Origin: Clostridium sp. SCN 57-10
Lineage (GTDB): Bacteria > Bacillota > Clostridia > Oscillospirales > Butyricicoccaceae
Assembly (NCBI GenBank): GCA_001725215.1
Contig: MEFT01000159.1
Coordinates: 1 to 15,951, forward strand
Direction of reading: 5' to 3'
DNA: 15,951 nucleotides
Positions 7,834-14,110 of the stretch are shown here, one piece after another. Both the position numbers and the translations under genes were made by a program. Below the pieces are notes generated by a model. That model did not search any database. It was not told where the DNA came from and saw only the letters and a program-made list of their open reading frames with translations. Each line of letters starts with the position of its first letter. Position 1 is the stretch's first letter.

Positions 7834-7839
7834 TATACT
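7834..7839 (+). promoter_or_regulatory. Candidate -10 element of trxA
   Basis: TATACT lies 38 nt before the trxA ATG. No good -35 is found at 16-18 nt. The nearest -35-like hexamer, TTGTCA (7805-7810), overlaps the inverted repeat but is 23 nt away, so the promoter may need an activator or the call may be wrong. Confidence 0.4.
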
Positions 7840-7877
7840 AAGGCCATAAACAAAACACCGATAAAGGAGAATGAATT

Positions 7878-8186
7878 ATGTCCGTCATTACTTTAACAAA
7901 AGAAAATTTTGAGGCCGAGGTTATGCAGTCTGAGGTTCCTGTGCTGGTAGACTTCTGGGCTTCCTGGTGCGGCCCCTGCAAAATGCTGTCGCCCATTGTG
8001 GACGAAATCGCGGAAAGCGCAGAAGGCTTCAAGGTCGGCAAGGTAAACGTCGACGAGCAAATGGAGCTTGCACGCAAGTATCGTGTCATGAGCATCCCCA
8101 CTCTGATCGTGTTCAAAGACGGCGAAGTCGCAGAGCGCACCGTTGGCGTGCAGGCGAAGGAGAATATCGTATCGCTCGTACGGTAA
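7878..8186 (+). CDS. trxA: Thioredoxin
   Basis: This cytoplasmic dithiol oxidoreductase of 102 residues consists of a single thioredoxin fold. The active site WCGPCK is at 30-35 (Cys31 and Cys34), the buried Asp25 lies in VDFWASW, and the cis-proline Pro74 lies in SIPT. The length is near the usual 105. AAAGGAG (7863-7869) stands 8 nt before the ATG, a strong ribosome binding site. The following rhodanese-domain reading frame runs directly on from its 3' end, in the -1 frame, so the two are probably co-transcribed and may both serve thiol or sulfur chemistry. No thioredoxin reductase is in the window. Confidence 0.96.
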   Translation: MSVITLTKENFEAEVMQSEVPVLVDFWASWCGPCKMLSPIVDEIAESAEGFKVGKVNVDEQMELARKYRVMSIPTLIVFKDGEVAERTVGVQAKENIVSLVR

Positions 8187-8602
8187 GAACAAAGGCGGCG
8201 CTGCTTGCGCTCGTGTCGGCCGTGCTGCTGGCATTGGGCGCGTGCGGCGCGGAGGAACCGAATATGAAGGAAGCAGACACACAGGCCGTTACGGCAGAAT
8301 ATCACAAAATCACTCCGGAAGAAGCCAAGGAGATGATGGAGCAAGAAGGCGTCCTCATACTCGATGTGCGCACGGCAGACGAGTTTAGCGCCGGACATAT
8401 CGAAAACGCCGTGCTGATTCCTGATTTTGAGATCGCAACGCGTGCGGAAACCGAGCTGACCGATAAAAATCAGACCATTTTGATCTATTGCCGCAGCGGG
8501 CGGCGCAGCGCAAGTGCTGCGAAGCAGCTTGTCGATCTCGGATATACCGCTGTGTATGATTTCGGCGGAATCATCGACTGGCCGTATGACACGGTAAGAT
8601 AA
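8171..8602 (+). CDS. Rhodanese-domain protein, probable lipoprotein, start uncertain
   Basis: This is a single rhodanese (sulfurtransferase) domain with the active-site loop CRSGRR (Cys107, counting from 8171) and the DVRTADEFSAGHIENA block. Directly upstream, in the same frame, is what looks like a complete lipoprotein signal: positive residues RTVRTK, a hydrophobic core, then the lipobox LGAC. The frame before it has no ATG, GTG or TTG at a useful place. An ATC at 8171 is 8 nt from the AAGGAG at 8157-8162 and would give a perfect signal peptide. A GTG at 8213 cuts away the charged region. An ATG at 8264 has a perfect GGAGG (8251-8255) at 8 nt and would make a 112-residue cytoplasmic protein. 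The coordinates given keep the signal. The domain call is firm, the start is not. Confidence 0.8.
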   Translation: MARTVRTKAALLALVSAVLLALGACGAEEPNMKEADTQAVTAEYHKITPEEAKEMMEQEGVLILDVRTADEFSAGHIENAVLIPDFEIATRAETELTDKNQTILIYCRSGRRSASAAKQLVDLGYTAVYDFGGIIDWPYDTVR

Positions 8603-8677
8603 GCCTCTGAGGCAGCACGCGAAATCAAAACCAGAGCACCTGGTTGTGCAGGGAATATATTGGGCTTATAACGAATC

Positions 8678-8715
8678 CAGAGCCGTTGCATCGGAATGAA
8701 GATGCAACGGCTCTG
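8678..8715. terminator. 15-bp hairpin terminator between convergent genes
   Basis: CAGAGCCGTTGCATC (8678-8692) pairs perfectly with 8701-8715 around an 8-nt loop. On the plus strand it is followed by TTTCG after the rhodanese gene, and on the minus strand by GATTCGTTAT after the lipoprotein gene. The U-runs are poor, but the position between two convergent genes fits a bidirectional terminator. The rest of 8603-8788 shows nothing else. Confidence 0.75.
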
Positions 8716-8788
8716 TTTCGAGAGTAGTCAGATTTTATTGGGTAAGGGCAAGAGGCGAGTGTCATGTGTCTATTATTACAGATGATGA

Positions 8789-10075
8789 TTATTCTATTGA
8801 TATTCGAGAATAGCCGCGGAATCCATCTTTCCCCTGAAGCCCGGCTCCGCCCAAATCAATCAGCAAAAATGGGCTGCTTTCCCATGTGTCCTCCACATAC
8901 AGCACATCGCCGGTGTTACTTCCAAAAATGTGACCGACTTCGGTTTGCACAAAAAGAAACGGTAAGGGTTCTGTGAAAGATAGAACCTGCCAACGAATTT
9001 CCCGGCTTCCGATTAGAAGCGATTGCTCATCGCCCATTGTATACCCGACGCCAAGGATCCTTTTTATTTTGTCATCGCCCGCTTTCGCCTTTTCGTAGGG
9101 CGTAATCAACCCATATACCTCCTCAATATAGGGGAAGCCGTTCCTTTTTTCTGCAAAGAGAAGCTGTGCCGGCACGTAACCATGCTCGACATAATAGAGC
9201 GTGTCATAGGCACGTGTTACATATTCCCCCGCGATGATCTGACCGTTTCCATAGCTGGGCAGCTTTACAGGGTCAATGGTAGCGTCACACCATTTTTTAA
9301 ACTCAGGATTTTCCTGATACCATTGACGATGTGTGCTCGCACCGCCGTTACCCGAAACAGCGCAATAGACAATCGTGTCATTTACCGTTGCGCCGTAATT
9401 GTTTCGGGTACTTGACGGAGAATAGACGCAGCGCAGGTTATCGGGCTCAACGTAGGCGCCGAACCATTCAAGGTCAATTCCTGAATAAGTGTTGTCTATG
9501 AAAAGCTGTGTTTCAGCCTTGTAAAAATCAAGATTCGATTGATAGAAAGCCGCAAATCCGGTTTCTGCGTAGAAATCGTTCAACAGCTTCAGAAAATTAG
9601 CTGCCGATTGCCGCGTCCATCTGCCATCTTCAACTAAGGAATCAATATCGTCAATCAAAGCAAATTGTTCTCCCTCTTTTCGCATATGCACAGAAAGCTT
9701 AAATACTGCATCATATCCTAGCGGTAGATTTGCCGCATATGTAACGGCATCGAGCTCCTTATATTTGACGAACTCAGACACCAATGTCTGCTGGTATCCC
9801 GTACTTACATCGCTGTATTCTTCTCTGCCTGCCAAACGAAACACAAGAGACAACAATTCAAATCGTTCGTCGACCATGTTGGAGGTGTCTTGTTTTGGCA
9901 TATTTACTGTTGTCTCCAAACTTGCATCTGGTTCCGAAATTGCATTAACTGCACTGGTGAAATCGGTATGACTAGCGCCGGACTTGATTAATTGCTTTGG
10001 AGCTGTGCAGCCAAAAAGGCATGCGAAAAAAATGATGCACACACCCATGGAGACTGTGAAATGACGTTTTTTCAT
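8789..10075 (-). CDS. Lipoprotein of unknown function, DUF4932-like
   Basis: This is a 428-residue secreted, membrane-anchored protein. The signal peptide MKKRHFTVSMGVCIIFFACL is followed by the lipobox LFGC with Cys23, then a Ser/Thr-rich linker to about residue 67. The segment VDERFELLSLVFRLAGREEY (68-87) is the wording I associate with the start of DUF4932 domains; this match is from memory. There is no HExxH or other recognisable catalytic motif. AAGGTG (10083-10088) stands 7 nt before the ATG. The gene is clearly AT-richer than everything around it. It stands alone with its own strong promoter and terminators on both sides, so it may be a recent arrival. No function is assigned. Confidence 0.85.
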   Translation of the reverse strand: MKKRHFTVSMGVCIIFFACLFGCTAPKQLIKSGASHTDFTSAVNAISEPDASLETTVNMPKQDTSNMVDERFELLSLVFRLAGREEYSDVSTGYQQTLVSEFVKYKELDAVTYAANLPLGYDAVFKLSVHMRKEGEQFALIDDIDSLVEDGRWTRQSAANFLKLLNDFYAETGFAAFYQSNLDFYKAETQLFIDNTYSGIDLEWFGAYVEPDNLRCVYSPSSTRNNYGATVNDTIVYCAVSGNGGASTHRQWYQENPEFKKWCDATIDPVKLPSYGNGQIIAGEYVTRAYDTLYYVEHGYVPAQLLFAEKRNGFPYIEEVYGLITPYEKAKAGDDKIKRILGVGYTMGDEQSLLIGSREIRWQVLSFTEPLPFLFVQTEVGHIFGSNTGDVLYVEDTWESSPFLLIDLGGAGLQGKDGFRGYSRISIE

Positions 10076-10146
10076 TTGAAATCACCTTCTTTTTTAATAC
10101 TTTTTTCCAATACATTTTGTTCATTTGTTATCTATTGTGTATCAAA

Positions 10147-10191
10147 CTAATATAAATTCGGTCCGAGAGCGGAAAGGTCAACAACCGCCAT
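10147..10191 (-). other. Possible 14-codon leader ORF ahead of the lipoprotein gene
   Basis: Within the leader of the lipoprotein transcript, ATG at 10191 opens a short frame, MAVVDLSALGPNLY, ending in TAG at 10149-10147. There is no recognisable ribosome binding site before it, so it may be chance. It is listed because the leader is otherwise unexplained. Confidence 0.2.
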
Positions 10192-10232
10192 TTCTAACTA
10201 AAACAGTTTACCCGACAACCGTATATAGGAAA

Positions 10233-10261
10233 ATTATACCATGACGATTTGAGACTTTCAA
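10233..10261 (-). promoter_or_regulatory. Strong sigma-A promoter of the lipoprotein gene
   Basis: On the minus strand TTGAAA (10256-10261), a 17-nt spacer and TATAAT (10233-10238) with TGG in front form an almost consensus promoter with an extended -10. The start would be near 10226, giving a leader of about 150 nt before the ATG at 10075. The rest of 10262-10340 shows no gene. Confidence 0.8.
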
Positions 10262-10340
10262 GCAGTGTGTTATGAACGCTGAAAACGGAGAAGCAGTTTA
10301 TAAAATCCGTTCACCGCTTGTGGCAAGGACGGCATAAAAC

Positions 10341-10372
10341 CAAAGGCGGACAGCAATCGCTGTCCGCCTTTG
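10341..10372 (-). terminator. Intrinsic terminator of the CBS-domain gene
   Basis: A 14-bp perfect stem (10341-10354 with 10359-10372) with the 4-nt loop AATC carries CAAAGGCGGACAGC on its plus-strand left arm. On the minus strand it is followed by GGTTTTATG, a short U-run. It lies 57 nt past the stop of the CBS-domain gene and also shields the lipoprotein promoter. Confidence 0.85.
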
Positions 10373-10428
10373 TTAGGGAAATCATATCAAAATAATTCAT
10401 TCTGTTGGTGCACGCGCACCGCGTGCAA

Positions 10429-10881
10429 TCAGCTTAAACTGCTTACGGCTTCTTGAAGGGCAAAGCTGCGAATCTTGGGAGTTTTCATAGAATCGATGCA
10501 GTAAACGATGACATCCTTACGTGTAACAATGCCGATAAAAACGCCGCGGTCGTCGGTCACAGGGATAAAGTTTTGCTCAAGCGCCATTTCGACAAGATCT
10601 TCCATCGAGGTGTCGACACGGGCGGGAGCATTATCCATTTTCCGCGCAATCTGGCTGATGGGAACATTTTCGGCGGCCTTGAGATCGAGCGCAAAGTCGT
10701 TTTTAATGGCCCACAGAAGGTCTCCTTCGGTAAGCGTGCCAACGTAAATGCCTGAACGGTCGATCATGGGGATGGCGGTATAACGGTGGTATTCCATTTT
10801 TTCAAGCGCCTGGCGAACCGTGTAATCGGTGTAGATGTAGGCCACCTTACTCTTTGGGGTAAGAAAGCGGAGAATATTCAT
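10429..10881 (-). CDS. Two-CBS-domain protein, possibly nucleotide-sensing
   Basis: This 150-residue cytoplasmic protein is made of two CBS domains (about 11-63 and 77-128) and nothing else. Such pairs bind adenine nucleotides and act as sensors. The small stand-alone form with RYTAIPMIDRSG recalls B. subtilis DarB/CbpB (YkuL), which binds c-di-AMP, but the ligand cannot be read here. The second domain has NFIPVTDDRGVFIGIVTRKDVI. I place the start at the ATG at 10881 (MNILRFLTPK), because AAAGGA lies 8 nt before it. The ATG at 10890 sits immediately against that ribosome binding site. The transcript has an unusually long leader. A clear terminator follows. Confidence 0.9.
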   Translation of the reverse strand: MNILRFLTPKSKVAYIYTDYTVRQALEKMEYHRYTAIPMIDRSGIYVGTLTEGDLLWAIKNDFALDLKAAENVPISQIARKMDNAPARVDTSMEDLVEMALEQNFIPVTDDRGVFIGIVTRKDVIVYCIDSMKTPKIRSFALQEAVSSLS

Positions 10882-11017
10882 GCGGCACATCCTTTACAGT
10901 CGGGAAGTGGATTTCCTACCATTCGCAGTACAGCCGCAAAGCCCGGAGAGAGGCGCATCTTACGATCCGGAAGGGCGAAGAAGCTCCTTGTCGCGGGTTC
11001 CGAAGCCGCACTTGCAT
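10882..11017 (-). other. Long, possibly structured 5' leader of the CBS-domain gene
   Basis: About 135 nt separate the predicted transcription start from the ATG. On the minus strand the segment CCGGATCGTAAGATGC can form a C(GUAA)G-capped hairpin inside a CCGGA...TCCGG stem that carries an asymmetric bulge of about 9 nt. I compared the leader by eye with c-di-AMP, c-di-GMP and TPP riboswitch consensus motifs and found no match. It may be an untyped regulatory leader or simply a spacer. Confidence 0.3.
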
Positions 11018-11023
11018 AGTATC

Positions 11024-11032
11024 AGTATAGCA
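11024..11032 (-). promoter_or_regulatory. Extended -10 promoter of the CBS-domain gene
   Basis: On the minus strand TGCTATACT (11024-11032) is a good extended -10. The hexamer 17 nt upstream (TTCTTT) is a poor -35, which an extended -10 can compensate for. It is the only promoter-like element between the two minus-strand genes. Confidence 0.6.
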
Positions 11033-11091
11033 TATGCCATGTTGAAAAAGAATGACCCGCCTATAAACAATTTGTGAACTCCCGCGAGGGT

Positions 11092-11739
11092 TTACGACGC
11101 CTTTTTTGATTTAGCGAAAGATAAAATCGCGCCCATGACGATAGACAAAATTGCCGCGGCAAGCACGCGATATTCACCGGGCAGCAGGAAAACGAGCGTA
11201 TGCACGGGAATCCAGAATATAGGTATTGTTTTTGCGACGACAAAGGTTAAAAACCCGTGCCAATCGATGGCGGAAACGACCTCAGATGCCGTAGGGCGGC
11301 GCGAAAGGCTGTAGCAAAGGTCGATGAACGTGTCGCTGACGCGGTGAAAGCCCATGAACGTGGGCCCGAAAAACAGATTCATCGCGGCACTGGTGAAAAA
11401 CGCGGTGGCAAAGCTGCTGCCGGTAAACGGGAGCAGACCAGTGCTTTGCGCGGCAATTACGCCACCGCTGAACAACCCCATGACAAGGGTGATGAGCATG
11501 CCGATGAAGCCGTAGACAAGCGCACGCCAGCCGATTCCAGGAATTTTTGTCCAGCCATGGCGCAGAATGCGCACCGAAAGCAGGTCGCCAAGCGTTGCGA
11601 GCACGGCGAATTTGACAAAGCCCGCAACATAGGGCAGAGATGCGTTGATCGCACGGTAATAGGGCGCGGTGGGAGGCGCGACGAGCAGTGCAAGAAAGGC
11701 ACATACGCACAGCACCCAAAGCATATCTTTCTTTTTCAT
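11092..11739 (-). CDS. Small integral membrane protein, Mpv17/PMP22-like (tentative)
   Basis: This 215-residue protein has about five or six hydrophobic segments (about 6-22, 38-56, 72-97, 107-128, 163-186, 190-208). FGPTFMGFHRVSD (124-136) and the block AKTIPIFWIPVHTLVFLLPGEYRVLAA (169-195, in part) resemble bacterial proteins labelled Mpv17/PMP22. That resemblance is from memory and the family's role in bacteria is unknown. The start is the ATG at 11739, preceded by a perfect AGGAGG at 4 nt spacing. The longer frame to 11790 begins upstream of that ribosome binding site and runs over the promoter. No clear terminator follows before the promoter of the CBS-domain gene. Confidence 0.85.
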   Translation of the reverse strand: MKKKDMLWVLCVCAFLALLVAPPTAPYYRAINASLPYVAGFVKFAVLATLGDLLSVRILRHGWTKIPGIGWRALVYGFIGMLITLVMGLFSGGVIAAQSTGLLPFTGSSFATAFFTSAAMNLFFGPTFMGFHRVSDTFIDLCYSLSRRPTASEVVSAIDWHGFLTFVVAKTIPIFWIPVHTLVFLLPGEYRVLAAAILSIVMGAILSFAKSKKAS

Positions 11740-11780
11740 GATTCCTCCTATGGAACGGTCGATCATATTTAACACGCGTA

Positions 11781-11810
11781 AGTATAACACGAAGCACCCG
11801 CCGAACGCAA
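11781..11810 (-). promoter_or_regulatory. Promoter of the Mpv17-like gene
   Basis: On the minus strand TTGCGT (11805-11810), an 18-nt spacer and TATACT (11781-11786) with TGT in front form an extended -10 promoter. The leader would be about 35 nt to the ATG at 11739. Confidence 0.65.
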
Positions 11811-11846
11811 GGCAAAAGCAAAGTGTAATGCGACGGATGAGAAAGA

Positions 11847-11871
11847 GCTCGCGCGTTCATTACGCGCGAGC
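11847..11871 (-). terminator. Intrinsic terminator of the rlmB unit
   Basis: GCTCGCGCGT (11847-11856) pairs perfectly with ACGCGCGAGC (11862-11871) around a 5-nt loop. On the minus strand the stem is followed by TCTTTCTC. It lies 19 nt past the stop of the P-type ATPase-like gene. Confidence 0.8.
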
Positions 11872-11890
11872 CCCTGTTTGTGCAAAAAAG

Positions 11891-14056
11891 TTAGTATTTT
11901 GTGATGATGGCGCCGCCAAGCATACACGGCACATACCACATGATGAGATAGACAAGCACATTGGCGGGCGCGGCCGCCGATGCCTCCTGCCCCGAGGCAA
12001 GGAAATACATCAGAGCCATGCCGAGCGCGGCGCACAGAAGCCCGCAGGTCAGGCCGAAGACCGCGGCGCGGTGCGACTGCCGGGCGGCTGCGATGGCCTC
12101 TGTGAAAACCATTAGGCTGTCTCGCGACAATATAGCGAGCGGACGCTCGGTCTGCGCGCATTCGGGATAAAGAAGCGCGTCTCGCCTGTCAAGATCGGGA
12201 TAGTCGGCCCAAGATTTCCAAAGCTCGAAGCGGTCGTCCACCAGCGCGGCGGTCAGGTTAAAGTTGGTCAGTGCGATCATGGGACGTACGCGGCAGCGCC
12301 GCAAAATGCGGAAGCCGGTAAACGCCTGTGGCTGCACAGCATATTTGACCGAAAAGACGCCCGCGAAGCGGGAGTTTACGGCGACGAAAATGCCGTTTTT
12401 GACCTTAAGCCCCGTTGTTACGCGCACACCCATGCGCATAAGAAAGCTTGCACTGCCGACGAGCACATAGTCGCCGCCGACCTCGGCGGATGCGCCGCCT
12501 GTGTCGAAAAAGCGCAGGTTTTCTGCTTCGCGCACGGCGATGTATTGCTGCTTGGAAAAGTCAAGAAATGCCTTCGCCATGCCGCTGCCGCACTCCATGA
12601 GTACCGCCGTCGTTTGCGCGACGACCTGCTCCATCACGTGTCCATCGACTACCTTAAGGCCGGTAATCGTCACCGATCCGGCGGGAAAAAGGTCGCTGTC
12701 AGACAACACGCAATAGCCGCTGTGCGCAAGCGCGCGCGCACTATGGCGGTTGACGAGCGCCGCGCCCGACGTAAACAGCTTTTTGGAAACGGAGGCGGCA
12801 GGCGCCGCTGCCGAAAACAGAAGCGAGGCGGGCGCGCAGACGGAAGATACGGCGGCGAGCGCCCAAAGAAAGCTTGTGCCGTGACCGCGCCCGAACGACG
12901 CGGCGGCCGCCAGCGCGACGCAACCGGTAAGCACCAGAGGAGCAAAGACGAGAGAGGCGCGTTCGGCCTCATCGGGCAGCGACAGGTCTGCCGCCTCAGG
13001 ATAAGCGTTGCGCTGCGTTTTAAACGCGATATGCGCTTTGCCGTAACCCATGGTTTTTACGGCGACGGGCGCGGTCGTCAGCTGGCAGATCTTATAGGCT
13101 CGCTTGAGTGAAAGCGCGCGCTGCCGCTTAGCAAGCACGGCGCAAAGACAGGTGAAAATCGAAATGCACGAATAGGGCAGGTAGCCACCCCACGCGGGTA
13201 TGACGATGATCGAAACGGCGTGCGCCAGCGACGCAAGGCCGGAAAAAAGCACGAGAGAGTCCATCGTAGGCCGAAGGCGCACAAGGCGGTATAGCCCCGC
13301 TGCCGTCGATTCGCCGGCGAGAATCAGAGCAAATACCTGACATGCGCACAGCACAAGTATGTAATAAAACGGAACCTGCGTATAAGTAAAGCCGGGCGGC
13401 ATGGGCAGCCCCAGCGTAGGCGACAGCGTCAGATAACACGAGACAAGTAAGAGGGGCAGCAGAAAGAGCGCACGCATCGAAAGCGCGGCGGCGCGCTTGG
13501 TCGCGTGGGCGGTGCCCGCGGCAGCATCGTCAAAGCTGCGGCTTAAAAAGTCATAGTCGAGCGGCGGACGGGGTGGCGCTTCTTCTTCGGCATCGTCCTC
13601 AGCCAGCTCGCCGTATCGTCCGGCGCGTGCGTCGGCACGGGGCGGAGGGGGAAGCTGCTCGTCTTCGGACTCTTCATAAACGGTGCGCCATGGGGTTTCC
13701 TTGTCGCGCCGCACGGGCTTGCGCCGCGGGGGCGCGGGTTGCTTGGCTTCTTCCGGCTCAACCTGTGTTTGCGGCGCAGGCTGAGGTGCGGGTGGCACCT
13801 CGCGCTTTGGCGCGGGTTCAGTGGCTACAGCGGTAGCCGGCGGCGCTTCGCGCGCCTGCTGAGGGCGGAAGTGGATGACATCCCTCTCCGGTGTTCGCCC
13901 GGGTGCGGCAAGGCGCTTTCCCCCGGCGCCTTTGGGCACATCAGAAACAGCGGGCGACCGCTTCGCGCTTCCCCCGCTTTTCACTTCGGCGATGATTTCC
14001 TCCAGCGAGAAGGTTTCAACGTCCGAAAATATATCGTTATCCTTTTCCTTGCTCAA
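11891..14056 (-). CDS. Degenerate P1B-type ATPase-like membrane protein, catalytically dead
   Basis: The 721 residues fall into a charged, Pro-rich, probably disordered N-terminus (1-190) and a membrane part with about eight helices (193-214, 228-248, 267-287, 292-309, 368-387, 394-418, 664-686, 698-718). That number and order match P1B metal pumps. The motifs align in order but are broken. The membrane CPC is CAP (407-409). DKTGT is replaced by S452-D-S-D-L, 45 residues on, where CopA has 44. The HP of the SEHPLA motif is lost (ECGSGMAKAF, 488-497). VLVGSASFLM (531-540) keeps the nucleotide-domain loop. TGDN is TNFN (597-600). GDGxND and the actuator TGES are absent. So it probably cannot be phosphorylated or pump. 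The start is TTG with GGGGAG at 6 nt. The gene lies 54 nt after rlmB and is probably co-transcribed. Its real role is unknown. Confidence 0.85.
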   Translation of the reverse strand: MSKEKDNDIFSDVETFSLEEIIAEVKSGGSAKRSPAVSDVPKGAGGKRLAAPGRTPERDVIHFRPQQAREAPPATAVATEPAPKREVPPAPQPAPQTQVEPEEAKQPAPPRRKPVRRDKETPWRTVYEESEDEQLPPPPRADARAGRYGELAEDDAEEEAPPRPPLDYDFLSRSFDDAAAGTAHATKRAAALSMRALFLLPLLLVSCYLTLSPTLGLPMPPGFTYTQVPFYYILVLCACQVFALILAGESTAAGLYRLVRLRPTMDSLVLFSGLASLAHAVSIIVIPAWGGYLPYSCISIFTCLCAVLAKRQRALSLKRAYKICQLTTAPVAVKTMGYGKAHIAFKTQRNAYPEAADLSLPDEAERASLVFAPLVLTGCVALAAAASFGRGHGTSFLWALAAVSSVCAPASLLFSAAAPAASVSKKLFTSGAALVNRHSARALAHSGYCVLSDSDLFPAGSVTITGLKVVDGHVMEQVVAQTTAVLMECGSGMAKAFLDFSKQQYIAVREAENLRFFDTGGASAEVGGDYVLVGSASFLMRMGVRVTTGLKVKNGIFVAVNSRFAGVFSVKYAVQPQAFTGFRILRRCRVRPMIALTNFNLTAALVDDRFELWKSWADYPDLDRRDALLYPECAQTERPLAILSRDSLMVFTEAIAAARQSHRAAVFGLTCGLLCAALGMALMYFLASGQEASAAAPANVLVYLIMWYVPCMLGGAIITKY

Positions 14057-14110
14057 TGCTATCTCCCCGGCGTTTCAAAAGACCACAGACTGAACAGTGT
14101 ACGTTAAGGC

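Noticed and set aside
7967..8170. ATG at 7967 as the start of the rhodanese gene
   Set aside because: It would place about 68 codons of Arg-rich nonsense out of frame over trxA before the signal peptide. It is an ATG only by chance.
8603..8788. Insertion sequence or recombination site bordering the AT-rich lipoprotein gene
   Set aside because: The 15-bp inverted repeat at 8678-8715 is a hairpin with an 8-nt loop between convergent genes and has no counterpart near 10340. No target duplication or transposase was seen.
10898..11017. c-di-GMP (GEMM) riboswitch suggested by CCGCAAAGC on the plus strand
   Set aside because: The other conserved GEMM blocks are missing, and the plus strand has no gene to control here.
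11739..11790. Longer start for the Mpv17-like gene at 11790
   Set aside because: It overlaps the promoter -10 and precedes a perfect AGGAGG that serves the ATG at 11739.
12545..13111. 188-codon plus-strand open frame
   Set aside because: Arg/Gly-rich shadow of the P-type ATPase-like gene in GC-rich sequence.
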